From assembly GCA_963210315.1 (NCBI GenBank), contig OY723254.1, positions 2,014,379 through 2,078,378 of the forward strand: DNA of 64,000 nt, written 5' to 3'. The notes below the pieces were generated by a model. The model was not told where the DNA came from, ran no database searches, and saw only the letters and a program-made list of their open reading frames with translations. This stretch comes from Rhynchopus euleeides. Taxonomy: Eukaryota > Euglenozoa > Diplonemea > Diplonemida > Diplonemidae. This document shows positions 9,201 through 18,544 of the stretch, in pieces (within the stretch, counting starts at the first letter, position 1; each line of letters starts with the position of its first letter). A program made the translations under genes and the position numbers.

Positions 9201-10976
9201 GCCCCCACAAGCCCTGCCGCCGGGTCGCCTCAAGGCGTGGGAGATGCTGCCTCTGCCGCTGCCGCTGCGGCTGCCGCCGCTCCCTCCCCAGCCGCCTGCG
9301 GCGGAGGAGCAGCCGCCGCCGGCGGCGGCGGCAGCGACGCCGGCAGCCTGTTCTCCTTCGAGGATAACGAGGAGGAGGAGGCGGGTGTGGCACCCGCCCC
9401 CCCCAGCACCGCCTCATCCCCCCCCCCTGGAGCTGGCGCTGGCGCTGTTGCTGCCGGGGGTGTGCCTCCGGGTGGGGAGGGCACGGAGATGGAGGTTGAG
9501 ATGGAGGGTGCTGTGGGGGCGTCCCCCTCCCCAGCAGGAGAGGCGAGGGGCAGCCCCTGCCCCGGGTGCGGGGGTGTGGACCACGCGGAGTCAACCCCTG
9601 CGGCTCTGGTGTTCGATAGGTCCTATGTCAACCGGCTGCTGCTGCTGCAGAGTGTGGATGCCCTGGAGACGGCGAAGGAGTATGCCCTGGCCCTGCGGTA
9701 TCTCTCTCTAGTGCTGGCGTGCCCCAGGTTTAAGCCGAGGCGGCGGGGGCGCATCTGGCAGCGTATGGTGATCGACCTGGGGCATCTGGCGCCCATGCGG
9801 CAGGCATCTCGCGACACCTCCGGTGGCCTGTTGGCGCAGGCCCTCTGCCGCGAAGCTCTGTCGAGCGACAGCAACGCATTCATGGCAGCATCGGACAGGC
9901 TGTGGCTCCAGCGTAGGTTTGTCGGCCTCAGCGAAAAGCTCGCGCGCAAGGCGCCTGGGGGTGGTGGCGGTGGCGGTGTTGCTGTCCCCGAGCCCCTTCC
10001 CCGCTTCCCCCCGGGGCATTTCTCGACAGAGGTGGTGGCCCCACCGGTCACGTATGTGCTGGCGAAGAAGTGGAAGGGGTCCAAATACCCCATGTGGGAC
10101 CTCACCTCAGCGGTGGTGCACCCGTCGTACAACACGGATGTTCCCCCCGAGGCGAGGTGTAAGGATGCGTCGGGGGCAGTGCTTCTGTCGAGTGACGAGC
10201 TGACGGAGAAGCCGGTGTCGCTGGGCGGGGTGGAGGATGCAGCAAAGGCTGCGCTCTGCAGGCACCACAATGCGAAGGTCGGGTCGGGGCATGACGGGTG
10301 GGTCGGGTCGCACACCGAGGGTGCCCCGCTCCGCTTCCTCTTCACCCTGCTGCTGTGGGATGAGCTGTTCCGTGCGGACGACGGGGCGCTCCCCCTGCGC
10401 TTCATGGCAGCACCGCTTGACTTCGGCTCGCCGGATTTCCTCAAGAGGCTGCCGCAGTTTGAGAAGCGAGCGGAGTGCATCCGAGGCATGACTGATGAGG
10501 CGCTGTGTAAAGAAGTCCAGATGCAGTACGACAGGTACACCGGGATCACCGCCTTCAACTGCGATTGGAACACCTCCCAGTCGGTGTTGGTTGAGGTGTC
10601 GCATTGCCTGGGCCCAGCCCGAACCGCAGCGATCTGCCTCGAGTTTGCGACCCAGATGCAGTTTTCAGGCATGCCCGATCTCATCCTGTGGGACCCTGTG
10701 ACCCGTGGGCTGCTGCTGTCGGAGGTGAAGGGTCCCGGCGACACGCTCAGCACGAAGCAGGAGATCTGGCTGACGCGGCTGCAGGGGATGGGCATCGGGT
10801 GTGAGGTGTGCAAGGTGGTCGACGTGGCAACCCTTGTCCCGCGCGCGGCAAAGGCGCCGAGGAAGAAGGCCGCAGCGAAGCGCCCGGCAGCTGCGGCGGC
10901 GTCGCCTGGGGCTGCAGGGGAGGGGGGCACACCGAGCGATCCCGCGTTGCCGAAGCGGCCGAGGAGGTCCGGGTGA
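6237..10976 (+). CDS. FAN1: FAN1-like structure-specific nuclease (VRR-NUC domain)
   Basis: 1579 residues, no intron. Residues about 140-290 match the FAN1 N-terminal DNA-binding region (SAKLLANRMYGRKRRWQR), about 1115-1170 the helical/TPR part (SYVNRLLLLQSVDALETA), and the C-terminus is a VRR-NUC domain: HTEGAPLRFLFTLLLWDELF, then D1481 in MPDLILWDP and E1496/K1498 in SEVKGPGD, the metal-binding PD-(D/E)xK residues. FAN1 cuts branched and 5'-flap DNA in interstrand crosslink repair. The middle (about 370-1110) is a Gly/Ala/Pro/Ser-rich insert. It holds two SUMO-interacting-type motifs, VIEID followed by SSPDGEGE (near 675) and VIDLL followed by SSTDEE (near 776), and several TQ sites (about 880-980), which are ATM/ATR-type targets. 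I see no UBZ zinc finger. The length exceeds human FAN1 (about 1000) because of the insert. Confidence 0.92.
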   Translation: MDPVSAGFLAGGTGGSSGGSPADTSLTSSASPLMASALSWDAPRNPAAGFPEAWGAPPSSAETNDSAAAPSSDGQGVAAQHTVTTSTAPSPSVMSGWVDIPSTFSLEASSLPEADTLQGAAPSPPPSRVSSPGLVYQLHTVDSMVREMLTVESHLLDPGEIGMLQSFAALPASAKLLANRMYGRKRRWQRCGKLLTSQGAPITDPDEMRSATDALASAGVLAVFRPAGQGVGGATATPTPTSTHPPPAALQDIPDLAGLLACLTSAEISDILRTCKVHGAGTMHRDALDRHLRNLIQGDAPPERGQLRLSFARGPPRSCLQARALAAEALGRCVKLQRRFSDVFRMAHRLFLLQHPSEAVEALVEVKVGRAPTGGSGGGGGGGGGGGSSRNASAGAQSALEVNGHLPAVLFTGLRKWPTPLQSDPGRFADPARDCKSGSIFRDRAAYNLYHEALEKLGDCMAANVEFIRQKDRAALLKTVKPIAAAAAAELEGLCAVANAGGGGGDEAHPPTHGDAAAAAAGPESRPSTAMDSTGEGETDETPAADHVNFMLAQQGITLRWGGASGGSGGGAGTATDNSAPPSDAASGPPSPDPTGQPPARGGGPPAAGRRSSGGGRAAGGGGGGGGGPVEAPIDVDEFMAGSHLTSSRRGMRRVRAPQGGWPGRGVARAAPPHCEVIEIDSSPDGEGEGEGGVVWAGGGSASRDTFPGCGDDTVSRSSWATPTGAALRRRSYGCTTAATTTSGSSSAGHSPQPIPPPTDDGSRSAAATTPCRAPSVIDLLSSTDEEGGEGGVGSPPHPTDANAAAAATATNTTSRSSSPGTQPLMRIEVLGLGVVKKEPVAASAADADTAVALHPAAADSQASTLLATLTAPQASACETLAPTQLQQGGAGVGAGSPPYGTAGAASQLTETQLQTPAPSAGGPSPTPTQVQSPPRQQQQQQQPALFDETLDPTQLQTTQPLSGGAAAPSLTPTQTQPGRESPAATATAPTSPAAGSPQGVGDAASAAAAAAAAAPSPAACGGGAAAAGGGGSDAGSLFSFEDNEEEEAGVAPAPPSTASSPPPGAGAGAVAAGGVPPGGEGTEMEVEMEGAVGASPSPAGEARGSPCPGCGGVDHAESTPAALVFDRSYVNRLLLLQSVDALETAKEYALALRYLSLVLACPRFKPRRRGRIWQRMVIDLGHLAPMRQASRDTSGGLLAQALCREALSSDSNAFMAASDRLWLQRRFVGLSEKLARKAPGGGGGGGVAVPEPLPRFPPGHFSTEVVAPPVTYVLAKKWKGSKYPMWDLTSAVVHPSYNTDVPPEARCKDASGAVLLSSDELTEKPVSLGGVEDAAKAALCRHHNAKVGSGHDGWVGSHTEGAPLRFLFTLLLWDELFRADDGALPLRFMAAPLDFGSPDFLKRLPQFEKRAECIRGMTDEALCKEVQMQYDRYTGITAFNCDWNTSQSVLVEVSHCLGPARTAAICLEFATQMQFSGMPDLILWDPVTRGLLLSEVKGPGDTLSTKQEIWLTRLQGMGIGCEVCKVVDVATLVPRAAKAPRKKAAAKRPAAAAASPGAAGEGGTPSDPALPKRPRRSG

Positions 10977-12415
10977 AAGGAACAGCGAGAGAGATTGTGT
11001 GTGCGTGGGGGAAAAGGTTGCCACACCGACCACCTTGAAGAGGCAGTGCCCGGAGTGGTCGAAGTGTGTAAGAAGTCCCCCCTGCCGCGCCCTCAGGGGG
11101 ATAGGTGGAGAGGTTCAATCGCCCCGCAAACACCAACGTTATCAGAAGAAGCTATCAAGTGACGAGCATTCTCTCCTGGAGAGCACGCTGTGCCCCACAG
11201 GGTGGTGTATCGCACTCCCCCAGGAAACACAGGGAAAAGGGTGCCGTGCAGTGTGTCTGTAGGTGCCTGCATACGGGGGAGGTGAGGGTGGCAGGGGGGT
11301 GGAAGACCTTTACGTGTGGAAGAGCCTGCGCATATACCAAACTGATATGAGAGAGAAGACTGGGGAGGGGGGGCAGGGAGGGCTTCCTTCTTGCGGAACC
11401 AAAGGGTGTGTGAGCTATCCTCGTCTGGTGGGAGGTGGGGGTGGGGGTGGGGGGGGTGGCAACGTTCCTTATTTTTACCGATATTTCAATAGAGCTTTTT
11501 TGGTATGCGCCTGTTTTGTTTTGGTGAAACCAGCACATGCATGGTTTACCCCCCACCACCACCCCATGGTGCGCTTAAGGTGGGCTGCCCTATCCGTCCC
11601 ACCATCTGATATTCAGCCGAAATGCCGCCACAAAGATACGCATCGTTGGGTAAGCGATGTTGGGTTGACACGAAGACCGGTATCGGAAACGGGTCGGACC
11701 TGGACACGGCCCAAAATCGTTCAAATCGTTTCAAAACTAGAAGGCTCTGAAACACCACTGCACCAGAGAACCAGATACAAGCAACGCATCATTGGGGGAG
11801 CAGACACGCCAACGGCATGCTGTCAAGTATATCTCTTTGAGAGAGTGTGGGACGGGAGGGGTAGGTTCTTCGCTAAACGGAGCAGAACAGCGTGTTTTTT
11901 GGTGTATTTTCTCCTCTATTTCTATGAGAAACCCAGCCGAACTTCCGCTGAAGCTTGCCCGAAAATAGAGAAGGCCTCTCCAGAGAGTGCGTGATATCCA
12001 ATTTATATTATCGCCACGTCCTGCCTGACCCCCAGAGGGCCGTGGGTGTTTGGGGGGGTTTTTTTGGGCGTTTCCGAAAGAATATCACCTCGAGATAGTT
12101 GCTACTGTCAGGGAGGAGATGGTGCGCATCGCCACAACCCCACACCCACCCCACCCCACCCGCCCGTTTTGAACGAAGGGTTGTTGCACCGCCTTCTCTG
12201 CTCACACTGAAAGCGATGCACGAGCTGCGGCAGCATACCGGCGGGCGTGCTGGAGGCGCTTTTTGACTCCCTGGCGGGAGGGCCCGGGCGGCGGCTTCTT
12301 TGGCCGCCTTTCCCCGGAGGAAACCCCCCGCGACAAGCCCATTTCGTTCACTCACTCACCCACTCTCTGTGTCCCACGCTCTATTCCTCCAGCAACACAA
12401 CCACATCCAGTCGAG
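10977..12415. other. Intergenic region
   Basis: No supported gene. It contains G-rich tracts (about 11,360-11,460), a T-rich stretch at 11,470-11,520, and at about 12,168 the sequence GTTTTGAACGAAGGGTT, which recurs upstream of the next gene but one (about 14,437). It ends in a pyrimidine tract with AG at 12,391-12,392, 23 bases before the SET-gene ATG. Confidence 0.5.
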
Positions 12416-14002
12416 ATGGATTTTTACGACTCAGACGAGGAGTATGAGCAGGAGGTGGCGGAAAGATATGCGAAAGGGAAGTCTGTGTTTGTCCAACAGC
12501 TCCCCGAAATGACGGCCGCAGTGCTGTGGCTGGCGAAGGTCCAGATGGATCACCGGCGTCGCACGCTCTGCGTCGATAAGGCATACGAAGAGGTGTTCGC
12601 TGGGTTGGGGATGTCGAAGCCACGCACCTTCACGCCGGACGACTGCTGCCTGTTCGGCACCGCCGTGGCGCTGGGCTGGCAGCTGCTCCCCGACGCCTGG
12701 ACAGGCTACCTGAGCGTCCTCGACACGGTCGGCGAAAAAATACCCAACAGCGGCCTGCGCACCGTGCTGGCCGCTCCCGGCGCCACCGACGCGCTGCGCA
12801 GTATCGCCGCCGCGCAGGACTTCCCCAATAACCCTGTCCTGGGGCGGATGATGATGCAGCGGTCCGCGCGGCTGATCCTCGCACGTGCCGAGGCGATGGG
12901 GCTTCTCGGCAGCGACGCGCAGGACGAACGCCCGGCAAGGGACCGGCTGGGCGGAGAGCGCGGTGCGCAGGCGGAGGGGCTGCCCGCCGCACAGGAGTTG
13001 CAAGTAGAGCACCGGGGCGACGACGTGGGCGGCGCCGCTGCGTCGGAGGTGCAGACGAAGAGTGCCAAGAAGCGGCAGAGGAAGAAGCGCGCCCTCGAGC
13101 GCAAGAAGGCTGACGAAGGCGGCGGCGGGTGGTTCTCGCCTGCACTGATGAAGACACCGCCGACGGCGCTGAATCTGGTGCCCGTTGCGGGGAAAGGGCA
13201 CGGCGTACGCGCCACGCGCGGCATCGCCAAAGGCGAAGTGCTGCTCGAGGAGTACGCCGTGTGCGACGACGAAAATCTCCACCTCACTACTCTCGCCCAG
13301 GCCGACCAAGCGCTCGTCATGGCGCTGGCACACCGCTCGGGCAGTGGGGCCCCGACACTCGCAGACATCTTCGCAACAAACGCGCTGCCGAAGGGACGCG
13401 GCAGCCCGCACGGGGGGCTTTTCATAGGAGCGAGCAGGATGAACCACAGCTGCGCGAACAACGCAATACACACGTATGTTGAGTGCCCTGCGGCACCCAC
13501 AGGCGGGTATGAAAGGATCGTCGCAGCACGCGACATCCAAGCAGGCGAAGAGGTGTGCCTCACGTACACCGGCATCTTCAAGGCAAAGGCTGCGAGGCAG
13601 CGGGAGCTGGCTGCGAAGTGGGGCTTCACCTGCGGGTGCGAGGCGTGTGGCGTGGGCAACAGCACCGCGTCGGATGATCGGCGGATGCGGATCGCCCAGC
13701 TGGAAGACGACATCCCTGCAATGGGGAACCAGAGCCCTAAGCGGGGCGTGCTGATGGTACGGCAGCTGCTCCGCCTGCTGGAGGCGGAGGGCATCTGCTA
13801 CCCGCAGCACATCCACCGCTTCAGCTACGACGCGTACCAGATGTCGGCTGCAGCAGGTGACCTGTCCGGCGCGAGGCACTGGGCTGCACAGGGCCACCAG
13901 GCGGCCCTCGAGGTGGGGGGACCTGAGTGGGAGCAGACCCAGAGCCTGAAGCGCTACGCGGAAGCACCGACCTCGCACCCCTGCTGGGGCATGCGCCGGT
14001 GA
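12416..14002 (+). CDS. SET-domain protein, SMYD-like, putative lysine methyltransferase
   Basis: 528 residues. The ATG at 12,416 follows a splice-acceptor-like tract and begins an acidic N-terminus (MDFYDSDEEYEQE). The SET motifs are GKGHGVRATRGIAKGEV (about 258-274, SAM-binding start), RMNHSCANN (NHSC at 343-346) and GEEVCLTYTG (about 378-387, catalytic Tyr). A Cys-rich post-SET WGFTCGCEACG follows (about 402-412). A Lys/Arg-rich stretch (KKRQRKKRALERKK, about 224-237) looks like a nuclear localisation signal. The C-terminus is helical. SET proteins transfer methyl groups from SAM to lysine in histones or other proteins; the substrate cannot be told. The NHSC...post-SET layout is closest to the SMYD/SET5 class, but no MYND zinc finger is visible. 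Confidence 0.85.
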   Translation: MDFYDSDEEYEQEVAERYAKGKSVFVQQLPEMTAAVLWLAKVQMDHRRRTLCVDKAYEEVFAGLGMSKPRTFTPDDCCLFGTAVALGWQLLPDAWTGYLSVLDTVGEKIPNSGLRTVLAAPGATDALRSIAAAQDFPNNPVLGRMMMQRSARLILARAEAMGLLGSDAQDERPARDRLGGERGAQAEGLPAAQELQVEHRGDDVGGAAASEVQTKSAKKRQRKKRALERKKADEGGGGWFSPALMKTPPTALNLVPVAGKGHGVRATRGIAKGEVLLEEYAVCDDENLHLTTLAQADQALVMALAHRSGSGAPTLADIFATNALPKGRGSPHGGLFIGASRMNHSCANNAIHTYVECPAAPTGGYERIVAARDIQAGEEVCLTYTGIFKAKAARQRELAAKWGFTCGCEACGVGNSTASDDRRMRIAQLEDDIPAMGNQSPKRGVLMVRQLLRLLEAEGICYPQHIHRFSYDAYQMSAAAGDLSGARHWAAQGHQAALEVGGPEWEQTQSLKRYAEAPTSHPCWGMRR

Positions 14003-14619
14003 GCGGCCTGCCGGCATGGCGGGTAGTCCAAGCGGCAACGTGTTTCTGACAACGTGAGTTCGGTGTAGCCAACTGAGGTGGCAGAAGTACCAGGGATTAT
14101 CAGGAAAAAATCAGGACAAACTCAGGATAAGCTCAGGAAACCTTTGCGTCTGCAAATCAGGAAGGGGAGAGAAGAACCAGTGGGTATTCGTCGATGGCGA
14201 CCTGCGGGGCTTCCTCCGAGGCGGAGTCCGTCTTCTTGCCTGCTTGCGCTTCGGCGGGCGAGCGGTCCCATTATGGAGGGGTGTAGAGGGCGTGCAGGGG
14301 GCTTCTCGCGGGGTTGTGAGCGAGATGTTTAAGGACACGGAAGAACCAACAAGAAGAAGTCTCCCCGAGACAGCTGCCAATGAGGAGATAGTGCACCCCC
14401 GTCCCCCGCCCGCCCGCCCCCCCCCCCCCCTCCTCCGTTTTGAACGAAGGGTTTGCACCACTTTTTGTGACTGCGTTTTTGCCCCCCGCCTTTCACACCC
14501 ATCCCCCCGCTACTGCCCGCAACCTGCCAAAGCGCGCCAAAGTCGCAACAAACAAGCCCCAACAACCAGGCCCCGCCACGGGGCCACCACCACCACCACC
14601 ACCCCCCATCCTCCCGAGA
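14003..14619. other. Intergenic region with a dispersed repeat and a shared upstream motif
   Basis: 14,099-14,141 is a short run of TCAGGAYAAA-like tandem words. 14,146-14,200 (start GCGTCTGCAAATCAGGAAGG) is repeated in reverse orientation at 60,061-60,112. CGTTTTGAACGAAGGGTTTG at about 14,436 matches a motif upstream of the SET gene. The rest is C-rich. Confidence 0.5.
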
Positions 14620-15987
14620 ATGCCACCCCACAACGGGATCGCGTTGCTCGCCGCCGCCGCCGCCTTTCTGGGATGCCTACCGGTTTCCGCCAGAGCGCCC
14701 GACACGCCTGGTTCCCCTGCGCACGAGACCTGCCCTTACGCCAACACGACTGGGCGGTTCGGGGATGAGTGGAACACCGGCAACAAAGACCCCGGCACGA
14801 GGGTCGGAGAAGGCGTCCCCCCCCTCCACGGCACCGCATCGCCCAAGGGGGAGCCCCTTGCCTCCTTCACCACATCCTTCGAGCGCGCATCCCCCGACAA
14901 GAAATCCCCCCTGTGCTACTACACAGCCGAGCAGTTCTGCATACACAACTCAGCCCTCCTCTTCATCCAGCCATCTGGGGCTGAGCCTCGCGGAAAACTC
15001 CGCCTCTGCAACGACCTACGTGCCAAAATCAACCTGCCCTACCGCACAGCCCAGGCCCCTCCCCCGGGGGCGGTGATACGTGACCGGGGACATGTTCTCT
15101 CCTGCTGGCAGCTGTACGGCTACCACCTCTTCCTCTGCCTGATGGCAGCGTGGTACACCCAAAGGCTCCACGGCTTCCACACCGCCGACATGTGGCCCTA
15201 CAACCACGCCGAGACGCTGGGGAAGGAGGTGCGCACCCACTTCTCCATGTCAGACTTCTACGGAAACCCGGGCAGCTGGAGCGACCCCCACCGCCCGGAT
15301 GCGAAGTCCCTCGGCTTTGCCGACTCCGCCTTCTGGCAGATGTGGGGCCTCGTCGCCCCAGGCCCCGGAGAGGTTCGGAAGCTCCGCCGCTACCCTCTGC
15401 CGGGCTCGCAGGGGGGGAGCCCTGTGTGCTACAGGCGGGGGCTGGTGGGGATGGTGTCCCCCCTTGCCGTACCGACCTATGCCAAGCGCCTGCTGACTGG
15501 GGCGATGCTCAGCCTGCTGGGCCTTGAATACCCCCCGCTGCAGTGTTCGTGGAAGATGCTGGTGTTGGTGAGGAAGCCGGGGCAAAACCAAGGGATCCGG
15601 TCGCTGTCCAACCCGGAGGTGGTGGTGGAGGTGGGGCGGAGCAGGGGTCTCGTGGTGTCTAAGGAGAGCTTCGAGGGGATGCCGCTCGTCAGGCAGGCGG
15701 CGCTCGCGGCAGAGGCGGATGTCTTCGTGTCGTCGCACGGAGGGGGGAACACCTGGATTGCAATGCAGCGTGACAGGTCCGTCTTCATAGAGTGCTGGCT
15801 GGACTACCCGCGGAGGCTGGTGTACGCCGAGATGGCGAGCGGGTGGAACCTCCGGTACTACCACGTCAGCCAGGGGGTATCCGGGGAGGCTTTCCTGACG
15901 CAGTCCGTCACGGTTCCCCGTGCCGCCTTTACACATACCCTCGATGATGCACTCCGCTACCTCAACAGCACGCGGTGTTGCGGATGA
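14620..15987 (+). CDS. GT61/EOGT-like glycosyltransferase, secretory pathway
   Basis: 455 residues, no intron. The ATG at 14,620 gives a hydrophobic signal peptide or short anchor (GIALLAAAAAFLGCLPVSARA), placing the product in the ER/Golgi lumen. The C-terminal half has the DUF563/GT61 pattern: WKMLVLVRKPGQNQ (R-rich strand), a helix SFEGMPLVRQAALAAEADVF, then VSSHGGGNTW near residue 373, corresponding to the GPHGAGLTN motif of this family, followed by FIECW. GT61 enzymes include xylosyl-, arabinosyl- and EGF-specific O-GlcNAc transferases; the sugar cannot be predicted. Cysteines in the N-terminal half (ETCPYANTTG, SPLCYYTAEQFC) may form disulfides. The identification rests on motif order, not on alignment. 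Confidence 0.7.
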   Translation: MPPHNGIALLAAAAAFLGCLPVSARAPDTPGSPAHETCPYANTTGRFGDEWNTGNKDPGTRVGEGVPPLHGTASPKGEPLASFTTSFERASPDKKSPLCYYTAEQFCIHNSALLFIQPSGAEPRGKLRLCNDLRAKINLPYRTAQAPPPGAVIRDRGHVLSCWQLYGYHLFLCLMAAWYTQRLHGFHTADMWPYNHAETLGKEVRTHFSMSDFYGNPGSWSDPHRPDAKSLGFADSAFWQMWGLVAPGPGEVRKLRRYPLPGSQGGSPVCYRRGLVGMVSPLAVPTYAKRLLTGAMLSLLGLEYPPLQCSWKMLVLVRKPGQNQGIRSLSNPEVVVEVGRSRGLVVSKESFEGMPLVRQAALAAEADVFVSSHGGGNTWIAMQRDRSVFIECWLDYPRRLVYAEMASGWNLRYYHVSQGVSGEAFLTQSVTVPRAAFTHTLDDALRYLNSTRCCG

Positions 15988-16360
15988 GGCGGGTGGTGTG
16001 GGGGTGGGGTGGGGGAGGGAGGGAGAAGGGGGGAAATATCTCGCCCGGTGTACGCCCCTTTGTTTGCTAAAGTTAAAAACGGGGAGGGAGGGGGGGGGGG
16101 TGGGGTGTGGATATCGCATCAAGGGCAGGTGTATTGTGTGTCGCGGCACTGCTGCAAAGCGATCCAGGTGTCGTGTGTTAAAAACCGGAGATGCGTGTAG
16201 AAGGGCGGATATGTGGTGGAACACTCGCCCTGAACAACCGCCTCGGTGCACCCGATTACTGGCGTGTTCTCTGCAGCATTTGCTTCTGTGCCTTATCAAT
16301 ACATTCATCTGCCACACCACCTGCAGGGCTGTGAGCCATGCGCTACAGACCCACACACAT
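15988..16360. other. Intergenic region, G-rich
   Basis: G-rich tracts occur at 15,995-16,030 and 16,081-16,105. CAG ends at 16,326 and 16,347, the latter 13 bases before the next ATG, could act as splice acceptors. I see no gene. Confidence 0.5.
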
Positions 16361-18544
16361 ATGTCGGGAAGGCGTGCTGCCTTGCGCCGAGGCAGAGAGG
16401 AGGATGCCCTGAAGGCCTTGCGCAGCATCGTTGACAAGAGGTCGCGCCAGTGGCACGAGGCAGTGTCCCTCGAGAAGGGGCAAGAGGTATGCAGCATGGT
16501 GGAAAAGGTGAACCAGCGTTTGCTGTCGCTGCGCTCCGGCCCCTTCACTAAAGGCCTGGCAAAACGAAAATACCCCGGCGAAAGGGCAAAGGGTATATGT
16601 GCCACTTCTCCCTGCCCTGACCCAGCCCTCCTTCCAGCACATGATGATCAACAACGATAAGAGTACCCGACTGCACTGCCTGACGACAACTTTCGTGGTT
16701 TTTTTCATTAGCCTTCTGACACCGATGCCCGCCCTCTCTGAACCAGAGAGGGTGGAATGTGCGCATGACCCGGTGGGGCAGCAACACGGCGGGCCTTCCC
16801 TGCCCTTTTCCCTGCCCCCAGTCCTCCAGGGAGGACTTTTCCGGATGATTTTGCACCTCATGATGATCAACAACGATAAGAGTACCCGACTGCACTGCCT
16901 GACGATACCTTCACGTGGTTTTTTCATTAGCCTTCTGACACACGTGTCCAGGGTTCCGATTTCCTGAAGCCCCCCTTCGCGGATGCCCGTGTTTACTCAC
17001 TTCCGTCTGCACTTTCCTTCGCCGCTTTCGCCGTACCTCGGTACGAGCTCGCGGGCAAGGGATGACACGACGTCGCCGCGGCCAGAAGGCATGCCTACGA
17101 CCCCTCAGCACATGATGATCAACAACGATAAGAGTACCCGACTGCACTGCCTGACGACAACTTTCGTGGTTTTTTCATTAGCCTTCTGACACACCCCTTC
17201 CGCCCATAAGATCGCCGAAGAGCGAAGACCACACACCCCCTCCCCTCCCTGCCCCTTTGCTGATTGCCATCACCCTCCACCCCCACTCAGCTTCTCGGAG
17301 CGTTGAATGCGCTGCCTGCAGAGGGCATGCATGTGGGCACAAAGTGCTACGACTTCGTCGCGGACTTCCTGCTGCGCAACAAGCGCATCTCCCTCGCCTT
17401 CGCAGCACTGCGTGAAAAGGATGCGCAAGGCCTCCCTGACACCCCCGCCACGCGTCAGATACGCATGGAGTGCATCGCAGCCACGGAGGGCAGCAGGGGC
17501 GCAAAGAACTACCTGCAGAACCTGCAGAACGACGGTATTGTCCCCACGTCCAGGGTGTACCTCCCAGCCCTGCGTCTGTTCAACGCGAAGGAGGCTGCCG
17601 AGGCATTCTCAGCGATGGGGCGATTGTCGCTGCAGCCGTCGATGGCCCACTTCAACGCTGCCCTGGAGGGTGTGCCCGCGGAGAGGTCTGCCCCGATTCT
17701 GCAGGAGATGCGGCGGTGCGGCCTGACTCCCGACGCAGATACCTACACGACGCTCATTGGTGGGGCGGGCACCGTTGAGGTATGCAAAGAGATGGCGTGT
17801 CTGTGTTGAGACCTTGCTGCCGCTTTTTGTGAGAGGGTGCTGGCTGGGGTTGGGGTTGGCAGGGGGGTTTTCTGTGTGCGGCAAAGGAAGGAGGTTCCAG
17901 CCCAACCACACGCCCTGCACCCCACCCCCTTCAGGCGGCAGAGGCTGTGTTCGATCTGATGATCCGCAAGCAGCTGCGGCCTTCCCAGCGGACCTACAGC
18001 AGGCTGGCCAACGCATACAAGGTACGGATATACCCCCCTCCTCTCCACACAAGTGGGCAATCTTTGGAGGGCCACTCGAGCCCCCCAACCGCTGTTGCAT
18101 TCCCATCTGAGGCAGGGGCAGGGGGTTGTGATCTGTGCTTCGTTCTGTGATTCTTCTCTACCGCACCACCTCACCTCTCCCAACCAACAGCAATGCGGTG
18201 ACTACGAGGGTGTGCGTAAGGTTCTGCACCGCAAGTCAGAGGCAGGGCACGAGCTGGGCGTGCATGACTACGGCACGCTGCTGAAGGCGTGCCAGCTGTC
18301 AGGCATGCAGGGCATGGTGCAGGAAGCGGAGAAGGTGTACGCCGAGGCGAAGCTGCGTGGGCTGTTCTCTCAGCTGCTCGCAGCGCGCCTGATGGAGGTG
18401 TACCAGATACACGGGGAGAAGGCACGCGCTGACGAGCTGCTGGAGAAGCTGAAAGGGGAGAATGTGCGGATGCACCCTGCGATTCGCGCGCAGTATGACG
18501 AGTTGCTGCAGCGCAACAGGGAAGCGCAGTCACGCAGCGCGTGA
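16361..18544 (+). CDS. Pentatricopeptide-repeat (PPR) protein, four exons
   Basis: Proposed exons are 16361-16486, 17291-17779, 17935-18021 and 18191-18544 (351 residues). All three introns are phase 0, with donors GTATGC, GTATGC and GTACGG and acceptors CAG. Translation shows successive PPR helical hairpins, for example PILQEMRRCGLTPDADTYTT, AVFDLMIRKQLRPSQRTYSR and AEKVYAEAKLRGL. PPR proteins bind single-stranded RNA base by base, mostly in mitochondria or plastids, and act in RNA processing, editing or translation. The basic, Ser/Arg/Ala-rich N-terminus (MSGRRAALRRGREED) could serve in organelle import, but is not a clear targeting peptide. Intron 1 (804 bp) contains three C/D snoRNA-like repeats. 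The start codon is the least certain part. Confidence 0.85.
16636..16722 (+). ncRNA. Intronic C/D-box snoRNA-like unit, copy 1
   Basis: It lies in intron 1 of the PPR gene. Near the 5' end is ATGATGA (box C consensus RUGAUGA), near the 3' end CTGA (box D, in CTTCTGACAC), with an internal CTGA (possible D') after CTGCACTGC. Box C to box D spacing is about 75 bases. The unit recurs twice in the same intron with the boxes intact. The methylation target is not assigned. Confidence 0.6.
16859..16941 (+). ncRNA. Intronic C/D-box snoRNA-like unit, copy 2
   Basis: Same unit as at 16,636, with ATGATGA and the terminal CTTCTGACAC unchanged. The differences cluster just after the internal CTGA (CGATACCTTCACG instead of CGACAACTTTCG), outside both boxes. 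Confidence 0.6.
17107..17192 (+). ncRNA. Intronic C/D-box snoRNA-like unit, copy 3
   Basis: Third near-identical unit in the PPR intron, essentially identical to copy 1 across box C, the putative guide segment before the internal CTGA, and box D. It ends about 100 bases before the intron acceptor at 17,290. Confidence 0.6.

Noticed and set aside
14012..14090. tRNA-like A-box word (GGTAGTCCAAGCGG) and TTCGG-type word just after the SET gene
   Set aside because: No acceptor stem, and the anticodon region is a direct repeat (AACGTG twice), not a stem.
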